A DNA stretch of 64,000 nucleotides from Aureimonas jatrophae. GTDB lineage: Bacteria > Pseudomonadota > Alphaproteobacteria > Rhizobiales > Rhizobiaceae. Positions within the stretch are counted from its first letter, which is position 1, and the number at the start of each line of letters is the position of its first letter. The stretch is taken from contig NZ_FNIT01000005.1 in the NCBI RefSeq assembly GCF_900104035.1, positions 1 through 64,000 of the forward strand, written 5' to 3'. Both the position numbers and the translations under genes were made by a program. Below are positions 29,623 to 41,978 of the stretch, one piece after another. The notes below the pieces were generated by a model. That model was not told where the DNA came from. It searched no databases and worked only from the letters and a program-made list of their open reading frames with translations.

Positions 29623-30648
29623 TCAGTTGGCGAGCGCGGGCGCTGTTTCCGTGCCGGGCGGCACGGTCTCGGCATCCGAGGCCGCCTCGTCGGCCGCCGC
29701 TTCCGGATCCGCGGACGGGCCGGACGCCATCATGCTTTCCATCGCCTCGACCTGCGTCTTCAGCGCGGGATCGAGATATTCGACGCCCTCGGACTCGCGC
29801 GCCTTCTGGACCATGGCGACGTACTTCTCGCGCATGACGATCTGGCGCACCTGGTCCTTCACCTGCTCGAAGGCCGGCGGCTGCTGCTTGCGCTTCTCCA
29901 GGACCTTGATGACGTGGAAGCCGAACTGCGACTGCACGGGCTCCTTGGTGTAGGTGCCAGGCTCCAGCGCGAAGGCGGCCGCCTCGAAGGGCGGCACCAT
30001 CTGGCCGGGGCCGAAGAAGCCCAGATCGCCGCCGTTGGCGCCCGACGAATCCTTGGAGCGCTCGGCGGCGACCGCCGCGAAGTCCTTGCCGCCGTCGAGC
30101 TCCTTGATGACCGCCTCGGCCTCTTCCTTGGTCGGGACGAGGATGTGCTGGGCGTGAACCTCGTCCACCGGCTTCATCGCGGCGACTTCGGCGTCGTAGC
30201 GGCTCTTGAGTTCCGCGTCGGTGATCGCCGACAGGCCGTTCTTCTCGAAATAGGCGTTGTGTAGGGCGCGCTCGCGCAGGAACGCGAGCTGGCGGGCGAC
30301 CGCCGGATCGTCGCCGAGCTTGGCGGCGTTCGCCTCTTCCGCCAGCGCCTTGATATCGATCAGGGCCGACAGGACCGCCACGCGCTGCTGATCGGGCGGA
30401 AGCTGTCCGAACTGGGTGGCCAGGTCCTGCGTCGCCGTTTCGAGATCGGCCTGCGTGATGGTCTGGTCACCGACCTTGGCAAGCGGGGTCTCCGGTGCCG
30501 GCGGCGCGACCGGCGCGGGCGCCGGCGCGGTTGTGCTGGCAGCGGGCGCGGCAGGCGTGGCGGCGTCCTGGGCCAGGGCCGATCCGCAGCTCAGCGCGGC
30601 CAGCGCCGCAGCCGACGCGGCAAGCCGCAGGGAAAGCTTCAGGTTCAT
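29623..30648 (-). CDS. periplasmic peptidyl-prolyl isomerase, parvulin type
   Basis: A 341-residue exported SurA/PrsA-like foldase. Signal peptide 1-26 ends GSALAQDA; an Ala/Pro linker follows, then a SurA-like helical region ([20 protein letters not shown]) and a parvulin domain with [35 protein letters not shown] and [11 protein letters not shown]. It probably helps fold outer-membrane or secreted proteins that pass through SecYEG. It is divergent from secA, a conserved pairing in rhizobia. ATG 30648 is the only start that gives a proper signal peptide. Confidence 0.95.
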   Translation of the reverse strand: MNLKLSLRLAASAAALAALSCGSALAQDAATPAAPAASTTAPAPAPVAPPAPETPLAKVGDQTITQADLETATQDLATQFGQLPPDQQRVAVLSALIDIKALAEEANAAKLGDDPAVARQLAFLRERALHNAYFEKNGLSAITDAELKSRYDAEVAAMKPVDEVHAQHILVPTKEEAEAVIKELDGGKDFAAVAAERSKDSSGANGGDLGFFGPGQMVPPFEAAAFALEPGTYTKEPVQSQFGFHVIKVLEKRKQQPPAFEQVKDQVRQIVMREKYVAMVQKARESEGVEYLDPALKTQVEAMESMMASGPSADPEAAADEAASDAETVPPGTETAPALAN

Positions 30649-30772
30649 GCCAAACGCCTCTCGATACAGGGAAAGATGGGAAAGGGCCGACAACGGCCTC
30701 GGACAGGTTTCGCACACCGGAAAGACCCGGCTTTGCGGTGTTTTGAGGGCCGCACCCCACGGGCGCGGCACG

Positions 30773-30801
30773 TTGACATCCCTCGGGGGGGCTCTTATCT
30801 C
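30773..30801 (+). promoter_or_regulatory. secA promoter
   Basis: TTGACA (30773-30778), exactly 17 bases, then TATCTC (30796-30801). A strong sigma-70-type promoter about 110 bases upstream of the secA start. Confidence 0.6.
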
Positions 30802-30918
30802 TCACGCGTTCTGGAAGTCCAGTCGCACATCCCCTGGGTGACGCCGTTTCGGCGCGGACGACGGACTGCGGCGCCTCCCGCGCGCCTGACGCGAACTTTC
30901 CTGGGAAGGACATTCGGC

Positions 30919-33654
<2,736 letters not shown>

Positions 33655-33687
33655 TCCGGTCGGGGCATCAGGCTCCGAAAAACGAAG

Positions 33688-33719
33688 AGGCCCGGTCGCG
33701 CGAGCGCCCGGGCCTTTTT
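33688..33719 (+). terminator. terminator of secA
   Basis: AGGCCCGG (33688-33695) pairs with CCGGGCCT (33708-33715) and is followed by more T residues to 33719, 34 bases after the secA stop. Confidence 0.85.
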
Positions 33720-33751
33720 CGTGAAGCGGCCTTGCCTGCGCTGAGGCGGGA

Positions 33752-34804
33752 TCAGTCCCGCTCGCGCTCCGCGGCGTCGCGCTTCTGCAGGAGGTTCTTG
33801 AACATCGAGGTCCGCGCGTTGTTGAGCGGCTTGCCGTCGCGGTCGAACCCGGCCCGGCGATGCTGCTCGGCCGCGTAGGCCTCCGCCGAGATCGGCTGTC
33901 CGGTCTTGTAGATGAGGCTCGGGACCACCGCGAACTGCTCGGGCGTCATGGTGGCGGCGATCTGCTTCTCCAGCGCCTCGTCGGCCTGCCGCTTGGCGAT
34001 CAGCTCGGCGGGCTCGGCGACCGCGGGGCATTCGCCGGTCGGCGTCAGCGTGCGGCCGTCGGAGAGCTGCGCGTCGAACACGTAGCGCTTCTCGCACACG
34101 CCGACCTCGACCGGCTTGTGCGTCAGGTCGAAGCGGTCGGAGCCTTCCTTCAGCATCTTCCAGAAGGCGTAGTGCTCGGAGTTCGAATGACGAGCCATGT
34201 TCTGCGGCGTCATGCGGAAGGGCATCGCCTGGAACTGGAACGCGCGCTGCCCGCCCTGGAAGGCATGGCGCGCCAGCGCATAGAGCTCCTCGACCTGCTT
34301 GTCGTCCATGGCGTAGCAGCCCGACGAGTTGCACGAGCCGTGCACCATGAGGTGCTGGCCCGTGAAGCCGTTCGCCTTGTCGTAGGCGTTGGGGTATCCG
34401 ATGTCGAAGGCGAGGTGGTAGCTCGACTCCGGGTTCAGCGAGCCCGGGCCGATGTTGTAGAAGCCCTCCGGCGCCTGCCGGTCGCCCTCGGCCTTCTTAG
34501 GCCCGAGCTTTCCGGACCAGGCGCAGATCGGGTAGGTCTTCAGGAGGGCGAAGGTGCCGTCGGTCTTCTGCTTCCAGACCTCGAGCTCCGACTCCTCCTT
34601 GTAGAGTCGCAGGAGGATCGGCGAGTTCTCGCCCATCTCGCCGGCCTTGATCATCTTCACGAGGCTGGGCGGCAACGGGGCGTTGGGGCCAAGCAGGTCT
34701 TCGAAACCGGCCCCCTTCTGGCAGGCGGACAGGGCGAGGAGCCCACTGGTCAGAACAGCCATCGCAACGGCGCGGCGTATGGTCATTCCCCTCGAAGCCC
34801 CCAT
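33752..34804 (-). CDS. L,D-transpeptidase lipoprotein, YafK-like
   Basis: A 350-residue lipoprotein. The signal sequence ends in the lipobox LSAC (Cys 28, or Cys 22 if the internal ATG at 34786 is used; both starts have a G-rich stretch upstream). The YkuD-type domain carries the YafK variant of the catalytic site, HGSCNSSGCYAM, preceded by QAPEGFYNI and GNAYDKANGF-like blocks (PNAYDKANGFTG). YafK/DpaA in E. coli hydrolyses the Braun lipoprotein-to-peptidoglycan link, so this protein may be a hydrolase, not a cross-linker. A C-terminal tail of about 80 residues is charged and without recognised fold. It converges on secA. Confidence 0.92.
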   Translation of the reverse strand: MGASRGMTIRRAVAMAVLTSGLLALSACQKGAGFEDLLGPNAPLPPSLVKMIKAGEMGENSPILLRLYKEESELEVWKQKTDGTFALLKTYPICAWSGKLGPKKAEGDRQAPEGFYNIGPGSLNPESSYHLAFDIGYPNAYDKANGFTGQHLMVHGSCNSSGCYAMDDKQVEELYALARHAFQGGQRAFQFQAMPFRMTPQNMARHSNSEHYAFWKMLKEGSDRFDLTHKPVEVGVCEKRYVFDAQLSDGRTLTPTGECPAVAEPAELIAKRQADEALEKQIAATMTPEQFAVVPSLIYKTGQPISAEAYAAEQHRRAGFDRDGKPLNNARTSMFKNLLQKRDAAERERD

Positions 34805-34967
34805 GCGGACGAGACCCTCAGCGCGAGGCCCACTTCCGGAATCGACCGATGCAGCGGACCACCAGACCCCGTTCTGGCGCCCATACGGTTATCAACCCGT
34901 AAACGAAACGGACCAATTTTTCAATTCACAGGCGTTCGCGAGGCTGGAGGACCGGCTGGGCCAGTCG

Positions 34968-35927
34968 TCAGACCTTCAGATCGCGGCCGATGGCCAGGAA
35001 CTTCTCGCGCCGCTCCTGACGCAACGCATCGCCCGACATCGGGGTCAACGCGGCGAGCGCGGCGGCGATTCGATCACCCGCACGGTCGATCGCGACGGTC
35101 GGATCGCGGTGAGCACCGCCCACCGGCTCCTCGATGATCTCGTCGATCACGCCGAAGCCCTTGAGGTCCTGGGCCGTGATCTTCATCGCCTGCGCGACGT
35201 CCTTGGCACGCGCCGAGTCGTGCCAGAGAATCGAGGCGCCGGCCTCCGGCGAGATCACGGAGTAGATCGCGTGCTCCAGCATTAGGACCCGGTTGGCGGC
35301 GGCGATCGCGATCGCCCCGCCCGAGCCGCCCTCGCCAATCACCAGCGCCACCAGCGGCACGCGGAGCGCGAGGCACTTCTGGGTGGACCGGGCGATGGCC
35401 TCGGCCTGGCCACGCTCCTCGGCGCCCAGTCCCGGGTACGCGCCGGCGGTGTCGACCAGCGTCACGACCGGAATCGCGAAGCGCTCCGCCATGTCCATGA
35501 CGCGTACGGCCTTGCGGTAGCCCTCGGGCCGCGCCATGCCGAAGTTGTGCTTGAGGCGGGTCTGGGTATCGTCGCCCTTCTCCTGCCCGATCACGGCGAC
35601 CGACTGGCCGCGAAAGCGACCGAAGCCCGCGATGATCGCGTGGTCCTCGGCGAAGTAGCGATCGCCGGCGAGCGGCGTGAAGTCGGTGACGAGGCGCGCG
35701 AGGTAGTCGACGCAGTGCGGCCGGTCGGCATGACGGGCGACCTGCGTCTTCTGCCAGGGGCTGAGCTTGCGGTAGAGCTCGGCCAGCGCGTCGCGCGAGC
35801 GCGTCTCCAGCCGCTGGATGTCCTCCGAAACGTCGAGACTGTTCTCGTCGCCACCGATGCGCTTCAGCTCGATGATCTGGCTGTCGAGATCGGCGACGGG
35901 TTTTTCGAAGTCGAGATAGTTGTGCAT
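34968..35927 (-). CDS. accA: acetyl-CoA carboxylase, carboxyltransferase alpha subunit
   Basis: A 319-residue AccA, first committed step of fatty-acid synthesis with AccB, AccC and AccD. Conserved blocks: HNYLDFEKPVADL near the start, GDRYFAEDHAIIAGFGRF, the glycine-rich IGEGGSGGAIAIAAANRV and SVISPEAGASILW. Length matches E. coli AccA (319). Start ATG 35927 is the family start. Stands as a single gene between the YafK-like gene and xerD. Confidence 0.98.
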   Translation of the reverse strand: MHNYLDFEKPVADLDSQIIELKRIGGDENSLDVSEDIQRLETRSRDALAELYRKLSPWQKTQVARHADRPHCVDYLARLVTDFTPLAGDRYFAEDHAIIAGFGRFRGQSVAVIGQEKGDDTQTRLKHNFGMARPEGYRKAVRVMDMAERFAIPVVTLVDTAGAYPGLGAEERGQAEAIARSTQKCLALRVPLVALVIGEGGSGGAIAIAAANRVLMLEHAIYSVISPEAGASILWHDSARAKDVAQAMKITAQDLKGFGVIDEIIEEPVGGAHRDPTVAIDRAGDRIAAALAALTPMSGDALRQERREKFLAIGRDLKV

Positions 35928-36056
35928 CCAGCCGCGGCGCCCGAGGGCCCGTCCTTGCAGTGCCGGCGCCGCGATCGCCGCCGGCTTCCGCTGGTGAAGC
36001 GCGGCGGTCGGCCGGAAGGCGCCGCCGGTTCCGTTGAGGTCTTCGTTCGGAGCGGC

Positions 36057-36085
36057 AAACTGGCGATCCGCCGACCCCTTGTCAA
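36057..36085 (-). promoter_or_regulatory. candidate accA promoter
   Basis: A perfect TTGACA on the minus strand (36085-36080) with CAGTTT (36062-36057) after a 17-base spacer. It lies in the 165-base gap downstream of xerD and about 130 bases before accA. The -10 box is weak. Confidence 0.35.
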
Positions 36086-36092
36086 GAAAGCG

Positions 36093-37034
36093 TCACTCCT
36101 CCGCCAGGGCCGAAAGCGGATGGTGATCGGTGACGAGGCGCATGAGCCGCTCCTCGAGGACGTGGGTGTAAATCTGCGTCGTGCCGATGTCGGCATGGCC
36201 GAGCAGTTCCTGGACGCTGCGCAGGTCCGCTCCGTTCTGAAGAAGATGGCTCGCGAAGGCATGACGCAGGACGTGGGGCGAGACGCGCGCGGGCGAGAGA
36301 CCCGCCCGGCTCGCCAGCACCTTCAGGTCGCGCGCGAAGCTCTGCCGGGTCATGTGGCCGCTTTCGGAAAGCGCGGGAAAGAGCCAGGGACTGGTGGCCG
36401 CATCCGCGCGGCCTGCCATCGCCTCGCCGAAGGCGGCGAGCGCGTCTCGCGCGCGCTCGCCGATCGGCACCATGCGCTCCTTGTCGCCCTTGCCGCGCAC
36501 GACGATCACGCGACCGCGCGAGCGCAGCACCGAGCGCGGCAGCGAGACGAGTTCGGACACGCGCAGGCCCGTCGCATACAGGATCTCGACCAAGGCAAGC
36601 ATGCGCCGGGCGCGCAGCCGCGCTCCGCCCTCGAGCCCGGCGTCTCCGGCCGCTGCGGCGGCGGTCTCCATGAGGCGATCGACCTCCGCCTCCGACAGGA
36701 TCTTCGGCAACGGCCGCGCGCGCTTGGCGCCTTCGATCGGGCCGCTCGGGTCGTCGCCGCGCTGGCCCTCCGCATAAAGGAACTTGAAGAACTGGCGCAG
36801 CGCCGACAGGCGCCGCTGCCGACTGGCGGGCGCAAGGCCCGTCGCCTCCAGATGCGTCATGTAGCGACGCAGAGCGTCTGTGTCGGCCGCACCGAGCCCG
36901 CCCGTGCCGCCCAGAAAGGCGCGGGCGTCGTCGAGATCGCGCCGGTAGGCCGCCAGCGTGTTGTCGCTCGCGCCGCGCTCCACGGCCATCATCTCCAGGA
37001 AGCTCTCGATTCGCGCGAAGTCGGGAACGCTCAT
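36093..37034 (-). CDS. xerD: site-specific tyrosine recombinase XerD
   Basis: A 313-residue tyrosine recombinase that resolves chromosome dimers at dif with XerC and FtsK. Domains: SAM-like N-terminal DNA-binding part (1-100) and catalytic part with the Arg of [11 protein letters not shown], HxxR of [15 protein letters not shown], the His of [14 protein letters not shown] and nucleophile Tyr just after. It overlaps the upstream small gene by ATGA (37031-37034). No dif-like 28-mer was identified nearby. Confidence 0.96.
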   Translation of the reverse strand: MSVPDFARIESFLEMMAVERGASDNTLAAYRRDLDDARAFLGGTGGLGAADTDALRRYMTHLEATGLAPASRQRRLSALRQFFKFLYAEGQRGDDPSGPIEGAKRARPLPKILSEAEVDRLMETAAAAAGDAGLEGGARLRARRMLALVEILYATGLRVSELVSLPRSVLRSRGRVIVVRGKGDKERMVPIGERARDALAAFGEAMAGRADAATSPWLFPALSESGHMTRQSFARDLKVLASRAGLSPARVSPHVLRHAFASHLLQNGADLRSVQELLGHADIGTTQIYTHVLEERLMRLVTDHHPLSALAEE

Positions 37035-37246
37035 GGCGAGGGGGGAGCTTGCGCCGCGGGCGCCGCGTCACGGTCCGGAGTGGACGGGGGAGCCACGGGC
37101 GGCGGTGTCTGGAGGCCCGGCACCGGAACCTCGATCGAGACGGGCACGCGCACGGGTTCCACGAACGTCACGAGCGCGGCCATCACGGCGAAGACGGTTC
37201 CGGCGATCAGTGCGAGCGCCGTGACGAGACGAACCAGGGTGGGCAT
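37031..37246 (-). CDS. small membrane protein upstream of xerD
   Basis: A 71-residue protein with one transmembrane segment (about 5-28, [20 protein letters not shown]) and a Pro/Ala-rich C-terminal tail ([20 protein letters not shown]). I do not recognise it by family. It is divergent from aroK and its stop overlaps the xerD start by ATGA, so it is coupled to xerD. Start ATG 37246 gives a normal signal-anchor. Confidence 0.7.
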   Translation of the reverse strand: MPTLVRLVTALALIAGTVFAVMAALVTFVEPVRVPVSIEVPVPGLQTPPPVAPPSTPDRDAAPAAQAPPSP

Positions 37247-37432
37247 GGATGCGTAAGACTCGTTCCCTGTGGTGACCCGGTTGAGGCGAGCCGACATGCG
37301 TCCCGGCGCAAATTGTAGGGATGCCGTCGCGCCCCGCCAAGGCACATTGCGCAACGCGGCGTTGAGGTCTCTCGCTTGACCGACCCGGCGAGTTGCGCGA
37401 CAGAACCCGGCCCCTGTGTCCCCCGCGAGACC

Positions 37433-38026
37433 ATGACCGACACCGACGCGCCCGCCCATTCCCTTGCCCAAGCTCTCGAGCGGCTCGGAAGCCGTCCGGT
37501 GGTGCTGGTCGGGTTGATGGGAGCCGGCAAGACGACGGTGGGCCGGCGTCTGGCGCAGGCCCTGAACCTTCCCTTCGTGGATACGGATGGCGAGATCGAG
37601 GCGGCATCGCGCATGAGCGTCTCCGAGCTGTTCGCGGCCTATGGCGAGCCGGAATTTCGGGCGCTCGAGGCGCGGGTCGTCGCGCGGCTCGTCGAAGCCG
37701 GCTCGCAGGTCATCGCCACGGGCGGCGGCGCCTTCATGAGCGAAGCGACGCGGCGCCTCCTGCGTGAGCGGGCGACGACGGTCTGGCTTCGGGCCGAGAT
37801 CGACGTCCTGATGGAGCGGGTCCTGAAACGCCCGACCCGCCCGCTCCTTCAGACCACGGATCCTCGCCAGACCATGCTCCAGCTGATGGAACGGCGCTAT
37901 CCGATCTATGCGGAAGCGGATATCCACGTCGAATCGCGCAACGTCCGCCGCGAGCAGATCGTCCGCGAGATCGTGGATGCGCTCGCCGTGCCGCATAACC
38001 GTCGCGCCGAGGTCATCGCTTCATGA
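37433..38026 (+). CDS. aroK: shikimate kinase
   Basis: A 197-residue kinase, fifth step of the shikimate route to aromatic amino acids. P-loop LMGAGKTTVGRRLA, shikimate-binding DTDGEIE, and GGGAFMS are present; the lid has RPLLQTTDPR. Residues 1-30 are an extra N-terminal tail. ATG 37433 was taken because the family core starts 25 residues later; an in-frame ATG at 37376 is possible. Its stop overlaps the aroB start (ATGA), so the two are coupled. Confidence 0.96.
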   Translation: MTDTDAPAHSLAQALERLGSRPVVLVGLMGAGKTTVGRRLAQALNLPFVDTDGEIEAASRMSVSELFAAYGEPEFRALEARVVARLVEAGSQVIATGGGAFMSEATRRLLRERATTVWLRAEIDVLMERVLKRPTRPLLQTTDPRQTMLQLMERRYPIYAEADIHVESRNVRREQIVREIVDALAVPHNRRAEVIAS

Positions 38027-39171
38027 GCCTGTCGTCCCATCCGCCCGAAGCCGGCGGGCGCCGCAGCGTGCGCGTCGAGCTCGGCGAGCGATCCTACGAG
38101 ATTCTGATCGGCGCGGGCCTTCTGCAGGGAACCGGCGCGGAGATGGCACGCCGCCTGCCCTGCGCGCGCGCGCTGGTCGTCGCAGACGAGACGGTGGCCC
38201 CGCTGCACGCCCCCGCCCTTCTGGCGTCGCTGGAGCGCGCCGGCATCTCGGCCGCGCTTCACCAGGTCCCGGCCGGGGAGACCACCAAGCGCTTCTCGGA
38301 GCTGGAGCGCCTCGTGGATCGCACAATCGCCGAGCGGCTGGAGCGCGGCGACGCGCTGGTGGCGCTGGGTGGCGGCGTCGTCGGCGACCTCACGGGCTTT
38401 GCGGCCGGCGTCGTTCGTCGAGGCATGCACCTCGTTCAGGTGCCGACGTCGCTTCTGGCCCAGGTCGATTCCTCGGTCGGCGGCAAGACCGGCATCAACT
38501 CGCCGCGCGGCAAGAACCTGATCGGCGTCTTTCATCAGCCGTCGCTGGTGGTCGCCGATACCGCCGTGCTCGAAACCCTGAGCGAACGCGAGTTCCGCGC
38601 GGGCTACGCCGAGGTCGCCAAATACGGGTTGATCGATCGTCCCGACTTCTTCGGCTGGCTGGAGGCGAACTGGCGCGCGGTGTTTGCCGGACCCGGCCGG
38701 GCCGAGGCGGTCGCCGTCAGCTGCCAGGCCAAGGCGGACGTCGTGGCGGGCGACGAGCGCGAGACCGGCGCACGGGCGCTTCTGAACCTCGGACACACCT
38801 TCGGCCATGCGCTGGAGTCGGCCGCCGCCTACGATCCTGCACGTCTCGTCCATGGCGAGGCGGTGTCGATCGGCATGGCGCTCGCGCATCGGTTTTCGAC
38901 GCGCCTCGGACTGTGCCCGGCCAGCGAAACCGAGCGAGCCGTGCGGCATCTGCAGGCCGTGGGACTGCCGACCGCGATTCGCGAGATCCCGGGGCCGGCC
39001 TTCCTGGCGGACGAGTTGATGAACAAGATCGCGCAGGACAAGAAGGTGCAGCGCGGCAGCCTGACCTTCATCCTGACGCGCGGCATCGGACAGGCCTTCG
39101 TCGCGCGCGACGTCGAGCCGGCTGCGGTGGCGGGTTTCCTCGCCGAGGAGATCACCGCCGGTCCGGCCTGA
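38023..39171 (+). CDS. aroB: 3-dehydroquinate synthase
   Basis: A 382-residue NAD- and metal-dependent cyclase, second step of the shikimate pathway. NAD-binding GGGVVGDLTGFAAGVV and substrate block PTSLLAQVDSSVGGKTGIN are present, and metal ligands lie in NLGHTFGHALE and LVHGEAVSIGM. It is translationally coupled to aroK. Its 3' end overlaps the convergent DUF1275 gene by 20 bases. Confidence 0.98.
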   Translation: MSLSSHPPEAGGRRSVRVELGERSYEILIGAGLLQGTGAEMARRLPCARALVVADETVAPLHAPALLASLERAGISAALHQVPAGETTKRFSELERLVDRTIAERLERGDALVALGGGVVGDLTGFAAGVVRRGMHLVQVPTSLLAQVDSSVGGKTGINSPRGKNLIGVFHQPSLVVADTAVLETLSEREFRAGYAEVAKYGLIDRPDFFGWLEANWRAVFAGPGRAEAVAVSCQAKADVVAGDERETGARALLNLGHTFGHALESAAAYDPARLVHGEAVSIGMALAHRFSTRLGLCPASETERAVRHLQAVGLPTAIREIPGPAFLADELMNKIAQDKKVQRGSLTFILTRGIGQAFVARDVEPAAVAGFLAEEITAGPA

Positions 39172-39850
39172 CCGGCTGGGCGAGATAGCGCCGTCGCCAG
39201 CTGGCGGGGATCGCGTCGGCGGCGATCGCCAGAAGGGCTGCGATCACGGCAGGCAGGAGAATGGCCCCGGGAAGTGAGTGGCTGAGGGCCAGCGCACCGC
39301 CGAGCCCGCCGGTCAGAACACCGATCCAGGGCCAGATCTGGAGATGCCAGCCTTGCGAGCGGTCGCCCAGCAGCCGCCGACCGAGGCCGCGCCCGATCCG
39401 CGTCAACGCGCCGGTCACGTAGGTGAGACCGACGCCTCGGCCGTCGACCTGATCCATCGCGCCGTTCAGCAATCCCATGGCGAACACGAGCGCCGGAATG
39501 CCGCGGACCGGTTCCGCAAAGAACGCAGGCACCGACGCGAAGCCCGCCACCAGAAGCAGCAGGATCGCCTGACGACCGTCCACCAGCGCCATCACCAGGG
39601 CGCTCAATGCGTTGCCGGCTACAAAGAGCGCGACCACCAACGCGCCGCGGACCAGCGCGTCGGGTTGTCCCTGGCCGACGGCGATCGCGAGGTTGGTCGT
39701 ATTGCCGCTCATGAACGAGACGTACTCGCCCGCCAGTAGGAAGCCGATCGCGTCGGTGACCCCGGCCAGGAACGAGAGCGCGGTGAGGAAGGCTTGGCTG
39801 AGCCGGCGCCGCGCTTCGGCCTCGACGCGTCGTCGCTCGCTCGGCGTCAT
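39152..39850 (-). CDS. DUF1275 (YoaK-like) membrane protein
   Basis: A 232-residue integral membrane protein of the DUF1275 family with about six transmembrane segments (visible: LTALSFLAGVTDAIGFLLAG, LLLLVAGFASVPAFFAEP, LLPAVIAALLAIAADAIPA). The family motif FVSFMSGNTTNLA is present as YVSFMSGNTTNLAIAVG. Function unknown; the motif suggests small-molecule transport. The frame overlaps aroB's 3' end by 20 bases and its ATG overlaps the bolA stop (ATGA). Confidence 0.9.
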   Translation of the reverse strand: MTPSERRRVEAEARRRLSQAFLTALSFLAGVTDAIGFLLAGEYVSFMSGNTTNLAIAVGQGQPDALVRGALVVALFVAGNALSALVMALVDGRQAILLLLVAGFASVPAFFAEPVRGIPALVFAMGLLNGAMDQVDGRGVGLTYVTGALTRIGRGLGRRLLGDRSQGWHLQIWPWIGVLTGGLGGALALSHSLPGAILLPAVIAALLAIAADAIPASWRRRYLAQPVRPDRR

Positions 39851-40152
39851 CGCCTGCGGGTCGGCTCGCCCGGTGCGCTCGCCTCGATCGCGAGGGCGTG
39901 GACGCCGCTCGCGAGTTCACGGGCGAGAAGCGCGTTCACCCTCCGGTGGCGCGCCAGCCGGCTCTCGCCCGCAAAGGCCGCCGAGACGATGCGCACCCGG
40001 AAATGCGTCTCGCCCGAGCCATCGAAGCCGGCGTGATGGTCGCTGCCGCCGTGATGGTGGCCCGCGTGAAGGTGGCTCTCGTCGATCACCTCCAGCGCCG
40101 CGGGGTCCAAGGCGCCGCGCAACGCCTCCTCGATCCGGCTCTTGGTCGACAT
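39847..40152 (-). CDS. BolA family protein
   Basis: A 101-residue BolA protein. The class-II KH-like fold is recognised by IEEALRGALDPAALEVIDES followed by a His-rich loop (HLHAGHHHGGSDHHAG) and SGETHFRVRIVSAAFAG, then ARHRRVNALLARELASGVHALAI. BolA proteins act with monothiol glutaredoxins in iron-sulphur handling. The extra His in the loop (seven within 16 residues) could bind metal. Start ATG 40152 has GAGGAA upstream. Divergent from the J-domain gene. Confidence 0.95.
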   Translation of the reverse strand: MSTKSRIEEALRGALDPAALEVIDESHLHAGHHHGGSDHHAGFDGSGETHFRVRIVSAAFAGESRLARHRRVNALLARELASGVHALAIEASAPGEPTRRR

Positions 40153-40283
40153 GGTCGGTTCCTCGCATCTCGTGGCACCGCGACGGGTCGACGCGGGCAG
40201 CCTGGAGCGAGGGTGTTGTGGCCGCGTTTTCGGTTCTGTCAATTCTTGTTCGGGGTCTGTGTGGGCCCCATAATCGAGGCGTG

Positions 40284-40895
40284 ATGAAGCTCGACAGCAA
40301 ATATTTCGACAAGATCCGCGTGCGCCCCGATCGGCAGGCCGCGGAGAAGGTGCGCGCGCCCGTCTGCTGCTGGGAAGGCTGCGACGAGCCGGGCGTCCAT
40401 AAGGCGCCACGCGGCCGCGACCACGAGGGCCAGTACCTCCACTTCTGCGTCGACCACGTGCGGCTCTACAACAAGAGCTACAACTACTTTTCGGGTCTCG
40501 GCGACGACGACATCCAGAAGTATCTCAAGGACTCCCTGACCGGCCACCGCCCGACCTGGACCATGGGATCCAACTCGTCGGGCGCGATGCCCTCCACCAA
40601 GCCGAGCGGGCGTCCGCGCCGCTGGAACGGACGGGCACGAGACAGCTTCGGTCTGTTCGGCGAGGGCGAGGCCGCGCCGCCCGCGGCGCCGCGCAAGCCG
40701 CGCACGCTGGAGGCCAAGGCCATGGAAACGCTGGGCGTGCCGGTGAACGCGGGTGGCGAAACCATTCGCCTGCGCTACAAGGCACTGGTGAAGCAGTATC
40801 ATCCCGACGCGAACGGCGGCGACCGGGGGTCCGAGGACCGCCTGCGCGAGGTCATCCAGGCCTACAAGCTTTTGAAGCAGTCGGGCTTCTGCTAA
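40284..40895 (+). CDS. J-domain protein (DnaJ-like co-chaperone)
   Basis: A 203-residue protein with a C-terminal J-domain (about 140-200) including the HPD motif in [16 protein letters not shown]; it would stimulate DnaK ATPase. The N-terminal part has [10 protein letters not shown] and [15 protein letters not shown], conserved in rhizobial orthologues beside cobS, with Cys/His that could bind zinc. ATG 40284 ([14 protein letters not shown]) is the family start. It is the gene that regularly precedes cobS; a role with the cobaltochelatase is possible but unknown. Confidence 0.95.
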   Translation: MKLDSKYFDKIRVRPDRQAAEKVRAPVCCWEGCDEPGVHKAPRGRDHEGQYLHFCVDHVRLYNKSYNYFSGLGDDDIQKYLKDSLTGHRPTWTMGSNSSGAMPSTKPSGRPRRWNGRARDSFGLFGEGEAAPPAAPRKPRTLEAKAMETLGVPVNAGGETIRLRYKALVKQYHPDANGGDRGSEDRLREVIQAYKLLKQSGFC

Positions 40896-40986
40896 TCCCG
40901 CCGAGGCCCGGCCCGACATGGGCGGGACCGGCGACACGAGTTCATGGCGCGCGGGCTACGTCTCCCCTTGCGCCCCAGGAGGTATG

Positions 40987-41973
40987 ATGAGCGCAGCGGA
41001 AGTGGAAGTGGCAGGGCTTCCCGATGCCATGGTGTCCGTCCGCGAGACCTTCGGGTTCGACAGCACGCTGAAGGTCCCGGCCTTCTCCCGTCCCGACCCG
41101 CACGTTCCCGAGATCGATCCCGACTATCTCTTCGACAAGCAGACGACGCTCGCGATCCTCGCGGGTTTCGCGCGCAACCGACGCGTCATGGTGTCGGGCT
41201 ACCACGGCACCGGCAAGTCGACCCATATCGAGCAGGTCGCCGCCCGCCTCAACTGGCCCTGCGTGCGCGTCAACCTCGACAGCCATGTCAGCCGCATCGA
41301 CCTCGTCGGCAAGGACGCGATCACCGTGCGCGACGGGCTGCAGGTGACCGAGTTCCGCGACGGCATCCTGCCTTGGGCCTATCAGAACAACGTGGCGCTG
41401 GTCTTCGACGAATACGACGCGGGCCGTCCGGACGTCATGTTCGTGATCCAGCGCGTCCTGGAATCCTCGGGCCGCCTGACGCTGCTCGACCAGAGCCGCG
41501 TGGTGCGCCCGCATCCTGCCTTCCGCATGTTCGCCACCGCCAACACGGTGGGCCTCGGCGATACGACGGGCCTCTACCACGGCACGCAGCAGATCAACCA
41601 GGCGCAGATGGACCGCTGGTCCATCGTCACGACCCTGAACTACCTGCCGCACGACAACGAGGTCGGCATCGTCATCGCCAAGGTGCGGCACTTCGATACG
41701 AAGGAAGGACGCGCCCAGGTTTCCAAGATGGTGCGCGTCGCCGATCTCACGCGCTCGGCCTTCGTGAACGGCGACCTGTCGACCGTGATGAGCCCGCGTA
41801 CCGTGATCACTTGGGCCGAGAACGCCGAGATCTTCGGCGACATCGGATTCGCGTTCCGCCTCACCTTCCTGAACAAGTGCGACGAGCTCGAACGCCCGCT
41901 GGTGGCCGAGTTCTACCAGCGCGCCTTCGGCGAGGAACTGCCCGAGTCGGCGGCCAACATCGTTCTCGACTGA
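40987..41973 (+). CDS. cobS: cobaltochelatase subunit CobS
   Basis: A 328-residue AAA+ subunit of the aerobic cobaltochelatase (CobNST), which inserts cobalt into hydrogenobyrinic acid a,c-diamide for vitamin B12. Walker A is GYHGTGKST, Walker [12 protein letters not shown], and sensor-1 [13 protein letters not shown]. Two consecutive ATG codons occur; I use the second (40987), four bases after AGGAGG; the first (40984) is only one base away. CobN is not in the window. Five bases separate it from cobT. No cobalamin riboswitch is visible upstream. Confidence 0.96.
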   Translation: MSAAEVEVAGLPDAMVSVRETFGFDSTLKVPAFSRPDPHVPEIDPDYLFDKQTTLAILAGFARNRRVMVSGYHGTGKSTHIEQVAARLNWPCVRVNLDSHVSRIDLVGKDAITVRDGLQVTEFRDGILPWAYQNNVALVFDEYDAGRPDVMFVIQRVLESSGRLTLLDQSRVVRPHPAFRMFATANTVGLGDTTGLYHGTQQINQAQMDRWSIVTTLNYLPHDNEVGIVIAKVRHFDTKEGRAQVSKMVRVADLTRSAFVNGDLSTVMSPRTVITWAENAEIFGDIGFAFRLTFLNKCDELERPLVAEFYQRAFGEELPESAANIVLD

Positions 41974-41978
41974 CCGCG

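Noticed and set aside
40896-40986. A cobalamin riboswitch before cobS-cobT.
   Set aside because: The gap is only about 90 bases and lacks the B12-box sequence; the element is normally longer than 150 bases.
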